The notes under the pieces: model-generated
The model's database searches: none
What the model was told of the DNA's origin: nothing
The model's input: the letters and a program-made list of their open reading frames with translations, nothing else
Source of the DNA: Streptomyces sp. NBC_01214
GTDB taxonomy: Bacteria; Actinomycetota; Actinomycetes; Streptomycetales; Streptomycetaceae
Length of the DNA stretch: 64,000 nucleotides
Assembly (NCBI RefSeq): GCF_026340975.1
Contig: NZ_JAPEOS010000001.1
Location: 4,745,001 to 4,809,000 of the forward strand
Direction of reading: 5' to 3'
Shown: positions 1 through 6,799 of the stretch, in pieces
Layout of the letters: every line of letters starts with the position of its first letter
How positions within the stretch are numbered: the first letter of the stretch is position 1
Translations under genes and position numbers: made by a program

Positions 1-1
1 C

Positions 2-437
2 ATGGCCGTTACCCAGCAGCTCGCCCGCATCCCGGAGGCGTATCTCGCCGCCTGCCGTCAGTCTGCCAGCGCGTCACCGGACCGCGATCCCCACTGGGAT
101 CCGCCGGCTCACGACGTGTTGGACCTGTCCTGGGCGCCGGCGCTGCTGAACCGCGTCGGGGAGGTGGCTGGACTCGAAGGGGCCCTTCGGGGGCGCCCCC
201 ACCGGCCTGGGCGTCTCCCAAGTCGCGCGCGTCTGCGAACTGCTCGGCCAGATCGACATGCCCGCCCTGCTCGCCGCCCTGCCGGCCGACGAGCGTGAAG
301 CCGGATCCTTGATCGGCCAGGTGGGCCCCGTCGCCGGCGGTCTGAAGGCGTACCTGCTGGAACACTTCAACGCCTTGCGCGACTTCTACCTCGACGCAGC
401 CGAGCGCCACCTGCTCGTCGTGCTCTGGTGGGACTGA
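2..437 (+). pseudogene. DUF1877 family protein, internally deleted and frameshifted
   Basis: The first ~62 codons (MAVTQQLARIPEAYLAACRQ onward) match the N-terminus of the actinobacterial DUF1877 family. The C-terminal half (GLGVSQVARVCELLGQ ... LVVLWWD) continues in another reading frame and stops at 435-437. The junction near 180-200 joins GLEG directly to PFGGAPT, so roughly 30-40 residues usually found between these blocks are missing and the frame is shifted. Function of the family is unknown. A deletion pseudogene is the simplest reading; a sequencing error alone would not explain the missing residues. The gene may begin just outside the window. Confidence 0.7.
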
Positions 438-544
438 CCCGCGAGCCACCAGGCGTCCCCACCGCGAGCACTTGGGGAACTGCGCGACCGTCCACACCCG
501 CCCGCCCGCCTGCCTCGGCCCGGGCCGAGTTGCTCCAGGCACGG

Positions 545-767
545 CAGAGATGCCCGAGGAGGTCCGCCACGCTGCCGGTGCCTCGTCGGCCGTGGTCCGG
601 TCGGACTTCGTAGTGGCCGCGATCAACGAGGCGGGCGCGGCGTGTCCTGGGCGTTGGCGTATGCCGCGCGCCGCTTCGCCGACCACGCACAGGCCCCGGA
701 GGACCAACAGCTCTGCGTCGCCATGCTTTACCAATCGGTCGACCCATCATCGATGCAGGTCACATAG
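545..767 (+). pseudogene. possible small coding relict, unrecognised
   Basis: Two short protein-like stretches lie in different frames: SSAVVRSDFVVAAINEAG, then SWALAYAARRFADHAQAPED continuing to a TAG at 765-767. They look like one ORF broken by a frameshift near 630. There is no convincing start or ribosome site, and I do not recognise the family. The rest of 438-829 shows nothing else I can name. Confidence 0.25.
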
Positions 768-829
768 CTTCTAGTCATCCGAAGGGGAGCCGGCGGACGC
801 GATGCCGGGCCGAGAAGGAGAAGTGTGTC

Positions 830-1153
830 GTGACCCTGATCAACTTGATGAACACCGCAGCGGACCTCCCGGAAGGGTGGCGTTCGCTCGTGCTGGGGGA
901 GGTGGGTAACGCCTGCGTGAAGGTGCTGAGGATGGACGAAATGCCCGTCGAGCCCGAGAGCCACGTAGCTACCGAGGCCCTGCTCGTCCTCGACGGGCAG
1001 CTCCAACTCGAAGTCAGCGGCCGGCCCGTCTCCGTACGTGCAGGCGAGCTCTATATGGTTCCGGCTGGAACAACCCACGCGGTCGGCCCCGATAGCCGGG
1101 GCACACTCGTGATCGTGGAACTCCGAGAAGACGAACTCGAGGGCTCCCAGTAG
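830..1153 (+). CDS. small cupin-domain protein
   Basis: A 107-residue single-domain cupin. The core beta-barrel pattern is visible as EALLVLDGQLQLEVSG, then RAGELYMVPAGTTHAVGP, which is the second cupin motif with its G-x5-P-x-G-x2-H spacing. The single His of that motif is present, while the first motif lacks the usual HxH, so metal binding is uncertain. The GTG start is preceded by AAGGAG at 815-820, 9 nt away. Small cupins of this type bind small ligands or metal; the substrate cannot be told. A metallo-hydrolase relict follows directly. Confidence 0.75.
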   Translation: MTLINLMNTAADLPEGWRSLVLGEVGNACVKVLRMDEMPVEPESHVATEALLVLDGQLQLEVSGRPVSVRAGELYMVPAGTTHAVGPDSRGTLVIVELREDELEGSQ

Positions 1154-1470
1154 GTCACACCTGGGTTCCGGACGCCCCGCTCGACCGCTCGACCGCCACC
1201 ACCGTCTCCTACCTCACGGACGGTGAGCACCACGTGATCGTCGATCCTGGCACGGTGGCCGGCCGCGACCGGGTCCCGGGCCCGTCGGCCGAACGGGGAA
1301 CGGGCTCCGACGGCATGACCCTGTCCGTCGGCACCGAAACGGGTGTCTCAACAGCTCGGTGGACGGCCCGGTTGCCCCGGGCCGCGACCTGTTGCCGTCT
1401 TCCCGACTGCCGGGCCGCTTTCCTGAGGACCACCGTCACCATGCTCGTGCTGGCCTGGATATGGTGCTGG
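1154..1470 (+). pseudogene. relict of a metallo-beta-lactamase-fold hydrolase
   Basis: Directly after the cupin gene one frame reads TATTVSYLTDGEHHVIVDPG followed by TVAGRDRV, which is the N-terminal strand pair of actinobacterial MBL-fold hydrolases. The diagnostic HxHxDH motif that should follow is absent, and the reading becomes non-protein-like. A later piece (GRDLLPSSRLPGRF) in another frame resembles the segment before the next metal ligand. I read this as a shortened, frameshifted relict. It is a weak call because only about 45 residues are convincing. Confidence 0.4.
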
Positions 1471-1471
1471 C

Positions 1472-1843
1472 ATGGCGACGGTCCTGCGGCACCCCAGACC
1501 CGGATTCACATGGGATTGGTGGGCCGTAGACGCCGGGGGATTCCTCGTGCAGTTCTGCGACGGGCCTGCCCCCGAGCACCTGCTTGCACACGTGGACCGC
1601 GTCGACGCCGCATCCGTGTGGGCCGAGGAACACCGACCCACATGGTTCAACCGTGGCCCCTCGCCGCTTCACGCCTTCGGCTGCAACGGTGAGTTGCCGA
1701 CCTACACCCGGCAGGGTGTACCGGACTCCCCGTTGCGGCTGGCCGACGCGCCGGCAGTGATCGCAGAGGTTGCGGCCTTGGTCGAGCTGAACCGGGCAGT
1801 GGGAGATGCCTGGACGCTCTACCTCGACGATGGATGGGTATAG
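1472..1843 (+). CDS. conserved hypothetical protein, 123 aa
   Basis: ATG start at 1472. The product is soluble, rich in Trp and acidic residues, and has no signal peptide or membrane segment. Sequence such as FTWDWWAVDAGGFLVQFCDG looks like a compact beta-rich domain, similar in style to Streptomyces proteins of the immunity/SMI1 type, though I cannot assign a family. Codon usage is normal for a real gene. The upstream neighbour is a relict, so no operon partner is apparent. Confidence 0.55.
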   Translation: MATVLRHPRPGFTWDWWAVDAGGFLVQFCDGPAPEHLLAHVDRVDAASVWAEEHRPTWFNRGPSPLHAFGCNGELPTYTRQGVPDSPLRLADAPAVIAEVAALVELNRAVGDAWTLYLDDGWV

Positions 1844-1854
1844 GCAGTCCCTTC

Positions 1855-2003
1855 ATCTGGTCGGCTCGCTGACCAGGAAAGTGGCGGCGATGTGGAGTCC
1901 GGCCAGGTAGTGATCCCGCCACCGCCCATCCCGCCGAGGTGTTCGGTCCGGCAGTAGGGGCTCGATGCGTGCCCATGGGGCATCGGCCAACGGCACACAT
2001 CAA
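1855..2003 (-). mobile_element. IS5-like transposase relict (N- and C-terminal pieces fused)
   Basis: Read on the minus strand, the sequence gives DAPWARIEPLLPDRTPRRDG, the typical N-terminal region of IS5-type transposases. It continues in the same frame into HYLAGLHIAATFLVSEPTR and a stop, which resembles the extreme C-terminus of such enzymes (YLAGLHIA). The whole DDE catalytic core is missing, so this is an internally deleted remnant that cannot be active. I did not identify terminal inverted repeats. The rest of 1844-2202 holds no gene that I can support. Confidence 0.5.
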
Positions 2004-2202
2004 CCAGCGATCAGGTGATCCTCAGGAAGCGGCCTGGTCCTGGCGACGGCGGACACCCTCGTTGCGGGCCAAGGCCCGGCCTGTCGAGCGGACGAGACCG
2101 CACCGCGCGAGAGCCCCACCACACTTCACCACCGCAGCAGCCGACGGGACCCACCCGACCGGTTGACTGTCATGCCTAGATCAATTCTCTTCATCAGGAG
2201 TC

Positions 2203-3501
2203 GTGTTGTCCGTCAAGACCTCGATCTTAAGAGCGGCGGGCTTAGTCACCGCCACCGCCACCTGCGCCGTGTCGCTCGTCCTGTCCGCCGTGCCCGCTCA
2301 CGCGGACGAACCGGTACCGACACCGTCCTCCGCCTCCGGCTCCGCCTCCGCCCTCGCGGCCAGGGACAAGGGCGGAGCAGGCCAGGGCGCGCCTGTCGCA
2401 CCGTCCCAAGCGGCCGCCGGTCCCTCCATCACCCGCAGCGAAGTGATCAAGCGTGCCGCCTCCTGGGTCGGGATCGGGCTCCAGTACAGCTGGCACAACA
2501 CCTACCAGGGCTACCGGACCGACTGTTCCGGCTTCGCCTCCATGGCCTGGCGCCTTGGCACCCCCGGGCTGGACACCACCAGCTTCGTCCCCGCCGGCGT
2601 CGCCTCGTGGATCGGCAAGAGCGACCTGAAGCCGGGCGACGCCCTGCTCAACGACGCGGCCGGGGCCAACGGCCACATCGTCGTGTTCGGCGGCTGGGTC
2701 AACTCCGCGCGCACCTCGTACAGGGGCTACGAGTTCACGGGTAGCGGGATGCACTACCGCGAGATCCCCTACCCCTACTACTCGGGCTACGGCACCTTCC
2801 GGCCGGTCCGCAACAACAGCATCGTCGACGACGACTCCGGCGATCTGCCGGTGTCGGGGAACTGGGACAGCGGTCCGGCGTCCAACGTGGGCGTGTGGCG
2901 CAACGGCACCTTCCACCTGCGCAACGATGACGGCTCGACCACGTACGTGGGCTGGGGCGTCGGCAGCGACCTACTGGTCTCGGCGAACTGGGACGGTGCC
3001 GGCCCGGACAACGTGGGCATCTTCCGTCCGTCGACCGGCCAGTTCTACCTGCGCGGGGACGACGGCAGCCTGACCCTCATCGACTGGGGCGGGGGCACGG
3101 ACCAGCCGGTGGCGGGCAACTGGGACGGCGGCGCGGCAGCAAACGTCGGTATCTGGCGCAACGGCAGGTTCCACCTGCGCAACGACGACGGTTCGGCAAC
3201 CTATGTGGACTGGGGGCAGGCGGGCGACCGCGCGGTCTCAGGGAACTGGGACGGCGTCGGCCCGGACAACGTGGGCATCTTCCGTCCGTCGACCGGCCAG
3301 TTCCACCTGCGCAGGGACGACGGCAGCCTGGTCGTCCTGGACTGGGGCGACAGCAACGACATCCCCGTCGCGGGCAATTGGGACGGCGGCAACGGCAGCC
3401 CTGTAGCGAACATCGGAATCTGGCGCCCGTCGCAGGCCCTCTTCCACCTCCGCAACGACGACGGCACCCCCACCTACGTCAGCTGGGGTCAGCCCAGCTA
3501 A
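2203..3501 (+). CDS. secreted NlpC/P60 endopeptidase with C-terminal FG-GAP/VCBS-like repeats
   Basis: 432 aa. An N-terminal signal peptide (charged start, then AAGLVTATATCAVSLVLSAV, cleavage near AHA-D) is followed by an NlpC/P60 domain at about residues 77-205. It has the catalytic Cys in DCSG (C108) and the His in NGHIVVFGG (H158). From ~210 to the end there are about five repeats of ~48 residues with the core GNWDG...NVGIWR...FHLRNDDGS...DWG, a beta-propeller-like or carbohydrate-binding tail. Probable role: cutting gamma-D-Glu/meso-DAP cross-bridges in peptidoglycan outside the cell. AGGAG at 2196-2200 is only 2 nt from the GTG but 5 nt from the next codon (TTG, 2206), so TTG may be the true start. 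Confidence 0.85.
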   Translation: MLSVKTSILRAAGLVTATATCAVSLVLSAVPAHADEPVPTPSSASGSASALAARDKGGAGQGAPVAPSQAAAGPSITRSEVIKRAASWVGIGLQYSWHNTYQGYRTDCSGFASMAWRLGTPGLDTTSFVPAGVASWIGKSDLKPGDALLNDAAGANGHIVVFGGWVNSARTSYRGYEFTGSGMHYREIPYPYYSGYGTFRPVRNNSIVDDDSGDLPVSGNWDSGPASNVGVWRNGTFHLRNDDGSTTYVGWGVGSDLLVSANWDGAGPDNVGIFRPSTGQFYLRGDDGSLTLIDWGGGTDQPVAGNWDGGAAANVGIWRNGRFHLRNDDGSATYVDWGQAGDRAVSGNWDGVGPDNVGIFRPSTGQFHLRRDDGSLVVLDWGDSNDIPVAGNWDGGNGSPVANIGIWRPSQALFHLRNDDGTPTYVSWGQPS

Positions 3502-3531
3502 CCCGACCATCCCGACCGTCCCGTCCACCCG

Positions 3532-3563
3532 GCCGGCGCGCCCAACCCCCACGGCGCGCCGGC
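3532..3563. terminator. bidirectional hairpin terminator
   Basis: An 11-bp GC stem (core CCGGCGCGCC / GGCGCGCCGG) with a 10-nt loop lies between the converging P60 gene and the 179-aa gene on the other strand. There is no U-tract, which is normal for Streptomyces. Confidence 0.6.
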
Positions 3564-3597
3564 TGCCCCGGTGGACGCGCAGAGCATCGCTGGCAGA

Positions 3598-4137
3598 TCA
3601 GTCCGCGCGCTCCAGCCCGAGGGCGCTACCGACCGGGATCGCCCGCCACATCGCGCTGACCTGCGGAAGCGTTGCGACGAACGCGGCGATCCGAGCCAGT
3701 GCTGCGGCACGTTCATGACCGATGGGATCGAAGTCGAAGCCCATGCTGTCGGCCCAGGCCATATCGTCCAGGTCGGCCCAGGCCGGAGAGTCGGCAAAGA
3801 ACAGTTCGAGCTCTACGCTCCAGCGCTGCGGCTGCCAGAACTCGTCACCCTCGTCACCCTCGTCACCCTCGTCATCCTGGGCACCCTCGTCGTGCACCGC
3901 GAACTGCCTGGTGAAGACCAGTGCGGGGCGGTCGTCATTCCAACTCCACCGCCCCCACTGCACGATGAACCCGTCTCCGTCGTCCTCCGCAGGCTCGATC
4001 CCGTCGACCGGCACCTGGACGAACTCCTGGAACGCAGACCATGCCCGCGCAACGTCATCGATCGCATCCGGGTCGAGCCCGTGACGTCGAAGAACGAGCA
4101 CGAACAGCTCGTGACTGTTCTTCCAGTGCGCGGCCAC
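3598..4137 (-). CDS. conserved hypothetical acidic protein, 179 aa
   Basis: GTG start 9 bp downstream of the TetR stop, so it is probably co-transcribed with that regulator. The protein is soluble and strongly acidic, with a repeated EGDEGDEGDE stretch encoded by tandem GTCACCCTC units near 3843-3875. Aromatic-rich segments (IVQWGRWSWNDDRP, SVELELFFAD) suggest a small beta-rich domain. I do not recognise the family and propose no function. Confidence 0.6.
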   Translation of the reverse strand: MAAHWKNSHELFVLVLRRHGLDPDAIDDVARAWSAFQEFVQVPVDGIEPAEDDGDGFIVQWGRWSWNDDRPALVFTRQFAVHDEGAQDDEGDEGDEGDEFWQPQRWSVELELFFADSPAWADLDDMAWADSMGFDFDPIGHERAAALARIAAFVATLPQVSAMWRAIPVGSALGLERAD

Positions 4138-4146
4138 GCCGGATGC

Positions 4147-4854
4147 TCAGCGACCCAGCCGGGCCGCGAGCCCGTCGAGCACGCAGTCCAGACCGAACGC
4201 GAACTCGACGTCGGGGTCGAGTTCCTCGGCCTCGAGGACGCGGCGGGCGAGCATCGGGTGTTCGCCCGCCGCGAGGACCTCACTGATGTACGGGCCGACG
4301 CTGCGCTGCCACTCCTCCTCGCTGAGCCCGGTGCGCTGCTCCGCGCGTCGAAGGGCCTGCTGGGCGGCGACCGAACCCAGTACGTACGCGTGTACGGCGC
4401 TGAGCGCCTGCGAGGCCAGGGTGATGTCGGGCGTGAGTGCGACGGCGGCGCGCAGCGCGGACTCCGACCGCCGCAACGAGTTGGGGCCGAGAGCGGGCCG
4501 CCCCGCCAGCTCACCCGCCAACCAAGGATGCCGCAGCAGCGTCGCACGCAACGCGTGCGCGACCGCCTTCAGACCGGCACGCCAGTCCTCAGCGGACTCG
4601 GGCAGCGGATCCTCACCCTGCGCCGCATCGACCATCAGGTCCACCAGCTCGTCGCGGTTGGTGATGTACCGGTAGAGCGAGGCGGTCCCGGAACCGAGAT
4701 CACCCGCGACCCGCCGCATCGACACGGCTGCCAGTCCCTCCGCGTCCGCGACGGCCAGCGCGGCGGCCACGTACTGGTCCACCCCGGGCGCGCGTCGACG
4801 CGGCTCGGGACGCGGCCGGGTCCACACCGACGAGGGAACGGGTTGTTCGGTCAT
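4147..4854 (-). CDS. TetR/AcrR-family transcriptional repressor
   Basis: 235 aa. The N-terminal helix-turn-helix at about residues 28-75 reads VADAEGLAAVSMRRVAGDLG followed by SGTASLYRYITNRDELV, the TetR signature. The ~150-residue C-terminal part resembles the TetR_C ligand-binding domain of tetracycline- or drug-responsive repressors. It is divergent from the FAD monooxygenase gene with only 56 bp between starts, the standard layout for a repressor controlling a drug- or substrate-modifying enzyme, and it probably also represses itself. Confidence 0.85.
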   Translation of the reverse strand: MTEQPVPSSVWTRPRPEPRRRAPGVDQYVAAALAVADAEGLAAVSMRRVAGDLGSGTASLYRYITNRDELVDLMVDAAQGEDPLPESAEDWRAGLKAVAHALRATLLRHPWLAGELAGRPALGPNSLRRSESALRAAVALTPDITLASQALSAVHAYVLGSVAAQQALRRAEQRTGLSEEEWQRSVGPYISEVLAAGEHPMLARRVLEAEELDPDVEFAFGLDCVLDGLAARLGR

Positions 4855-4874
4855 CGGGGCGGGTCCTTTCCTCG

Positions 4875-4910
4875 TTGACCCTCATCCTACCTTCTGGCTA
4901 CGGTGTATCC
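4875..4910 (+). promoter_or_regulatory. probable promoter giving a leaderless mRNA for the monooxygenase
   Basis: TTGACC (4875-4880) and TACGGT (4899-4904) are separated by 18 nt. Transcription would start at or within a base or two of the ATG at 4911, which agrees with the lack of any ribosome-binding site before that ATG. Confidence 0.4.
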
Positions 4911-6491
4911 ATGACCGAGACGATGTATCCAGAAATTCCGGTGCTCGTGGTCGGTGGCGGCAGCGTCGGCCTGGTCACCGCAGCACTGCTCACCCATCAC
5001 GGCGTCCCCGCCGTCCTCGTCGAACGACGTTCCGGGCCCTCCGTGCACCCACGCGCCACCGGCATCGGCCCGCGCACCGTCGAGATCCTCCGCGAACTCG
5101 GACTCGACGCCGCTGTTGATGCCGTTGCGGTTGATCTTGGGGGTGGTGTGGGTAAGGCGGTGGCGCGGACTGTCGTTGAGATGGGTGCGGGTGACGTGGT
5201 GACGGTGCCCATGTCGACGCCGTCCGTGGACGAGCTGGACGTGACGCCTTTCAGGCTGCGTGGTGTCTGTGCCCAGGACCGGCTCGACGCCGTCGTAGCG
5301 GCCGACCTCGCGCGCCGTGGAGTGGACGTGCGCTGGTCGACCCGCCTGGCCGGTATCGCACAGGACGCCAGCGGGGTTGACGTCGAACTGGAGGGACCCG
5401 ACGGCCGCTACTCGCTACGGTGCACGCGCGTGGTCGCCGCCGATGGCGCCCATAGCACTGTGCGGACCGCGCTGGGTGTGGGCATTTCCGGGCCGGGTGA
5501 CTTGGGCAAGTCGATGATCAACATCTTGTTCCGTGCCGACCTCCGGCCGCACCTGCGGGGGATCTCCTTCGCTACCTGCACGATCACCACACCACAAGCC
5601 CCTGGCTTGCTGGCCACCGTGGACGGCGAGACGAATTGGGTCTTCCACATCTCCTGCGACGTCGACGCCGGCGAACGCCCCGAGGACTTCACGCACGAAC
5701 GGTGCGCCGAGGTCGTCCGGCTGGCGGTCGGCGATCCCGACCTCGATGTCGAGGTGCGCAGCGTACTCCCGTGGCGGCCTCGGAGCGCAGCGGCGGAAAG
5801 CTTCGCGGTCGGCCGCGTGTTCCTGGTGGGCGACGCCGCGCACACGGTGTCACCCCTGGGTGCGTTCGGCCTCAACGCCGGGGTCGCCGAGGCGCACAAC
5901 CTGGCCTGGAAACTGGCCGCTGTTCATCGTGGTGAGGCTGGTGTCGGGTTGCTCGATACCTATGCGCAGGAACGTGAACCGGTTGCTGCGGCGACGCTGG
6001 ACCAGGCGATGCGCAGGCTCGCCGACCCGCAGCTGCACTGGGGACGCGGACCCGAGGCCGATGCTGCGAGGGCGGCGGCGGGGGTGTGGGCGGCGCCGGT
6101 CGTGCATCTCGGCCAGAGGTACGACTCGGCCGCCGTCGTCGAGCCGCAGCCACAGCTCCCCTCCACCGTGGACCTGGTGCTGGACGGATCGCCGGGTTCA
6201 CGAGTGCCCCACGCGTGGATCGACGGGGTTTCCACGCTCGACCTGGTGGCGTCCCGGTGGACCCTGCTGGTGGGCGTCGCCGGCGACCGCTGGCTTACCG
6301 CCGCGACGGCCGTCGCGCTTCCCGCGTATCGCGTCGCGGTCCCTTGGCTTTCCGAGGAGGGGGCGTTGCTGATCCGTCCGGACGGGATCGTTGCGATGCG
6401 CGTCGTGGCGGCGGGGACGGATCCGAGGCGGTGCCTCGCCGAAGTCTTGGGCCAGGTACTGGACAGGCCGGTCTCGATGTCGAGCGCTTGA
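4911..6491 (+). CDS. FAD-dependent aromatic monooxygenase (PHBH/phenol hydroxylase type)
   Basis: 526 aa. A Rossmann GxGxxG-like motif (VVGGGSVGLVTAALL) binds the ADP of FAD at residues ~10-24. The second FAD motif is RVFLVGDAAHTVSPLGAFG followed by NAGVAEAHNLAWKL at ~300-335. The C-terminal ~140 residues match the thioredoxin-like tail of polyketide and antibiotic hydroxylases. It would hydroxylate an aromatic substrate using NAD(P)H and O2; RdmE-like tailoring enzymes and drug-inactivating monooxygenases are both possible. It is divergent from a TetR gene that likely controls it. The start at 4911 fits the N-terminus better than the upstream in-frame codon. T-rich codon patches (about 5110-5190 and 5925-6000) differ from the rest of the gene. 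Confidence 0.88.
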   Translation: MTETMYPEIPVLVVGGGSVGLVTAALLTHHGVPAVLVERRSGPSVHPRATGIGPRTVEILRELGLDAAVDAVAVDLGGGVGKAVARTVVEMGAGDVVTVPMSTPSVDELDVTPFRLRGVCAQDRLDAVVAADLARRGVDVRWSTRLAGIAQDASGVDVELEGPDGRYSLRCTRVVAADGAHSTVRTALGVGISGPGDLGKSMINILFRADLRPHLRGISFATCTITTPQAPGLLATVDGETNWVFHISCDVDAGERPEDFTHERCAEVVRLAVGDPDLDVEVRSVLPWRPRSAAAESFAVGRVFLVGDAAHTVSPLGAFGLNAGVAEAHNLAWKLAAVHRGEAGVGLLDTYAQEREPVAAATLDQAMRRLADPQLHWGRGPEADAARAAAGVWAAPVVHLGQRYDSAAVVEPQPQLPSTVDLVLDGSPGSRVPHAWIDGVSTLDLVASRWTLLVGVAGDRWLTAATAVALPAYRVAVPWLSEEGALLIRPDGIVAMRVVAAGTDPRRCLAEVLGQVLDRPVSMSSA

Positions 6492-6510
6492 GCGGGACAC
6501 CTCAACATAG

Positions 6511-6530
6511 GCCCCTCCGCGGCCGGGGCT
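6511..6530 (+). terminator. short GC hairpin after the monooxygenase
   Basis: GCCCC (6512-6516) and GGGGC (6526-6530) flank a 9-nt loop, 20 nt after the stop codon. A weak but well-placed stem. Confidence 0.35.
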
Positions 6531-6661
6531 TCGTCGTGACGGGGGCGAGGCGGGGGTCTGTCAAGTCCCGAAAGGTCGCGGCATGACGGGGTGCGGGGGA
6601 GGAGGGCTTACTCAGGAGATGGACGCACGTGGAGGGGATGGTCCCCGCCCGGACGTCCAGT

Positions 6662-6680
6662 CGTCCGGAAGTTCCGGACG
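6662..6680. promoter_or_regulatory. 19-bp perfect palindrome, candidate operator
   Basis: CGTCCGGAAgTTCCGGACG is a perfect inverted repeat with a 1-nt centre. It is flanked by a further GGACGTCC palindrome at 6651-6658 and a half-site running to 6684. It lies ~130 bp upstream of the DUF6777 start in otherwise gene-free DNA, so it may bind a dimeric regulator of that gene. Confidence 0.45.
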
Positions 6681-6745
6681 TTCCAAAAGATTCAGGTTTC
6701 ACCTCCGGGATGTGGAGGCGTTGACGGTTCGGAAGGAGTGAGCGC

Positions 6746-6799
6746 ATGCGAGTCACCACGGTGTACCCACTGCCCTGTGCTGGGGGGCGAGCGTCGTGA
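6746..6799 (+). CDS. 17-codon leader ORF overlapping the DUF6777 start
   Basis: An ATG at 6746 has a strong ribosome site (GGAAGGAG, 6731-6738). The frame encodes MRVTTVYPLPCAGGRAS and stops at TGA 6797-6799, which overlaps the GTG of the next gene (GTGA at 6796-6799). The large downstream gene has no good ribosome site of its own, so translational coupling through this leader is likely. The peptide may have no separate function. Confidence 0.4.
   Translation: MRVTTVYPLPCAGGRAS

Noticed and set aside
2242..2916. 224-codon ORF opposite the P60 gene
   Set aside because: Val/Gly/Ala-rich shadow of the repeat protein, with no start signal and no domain.
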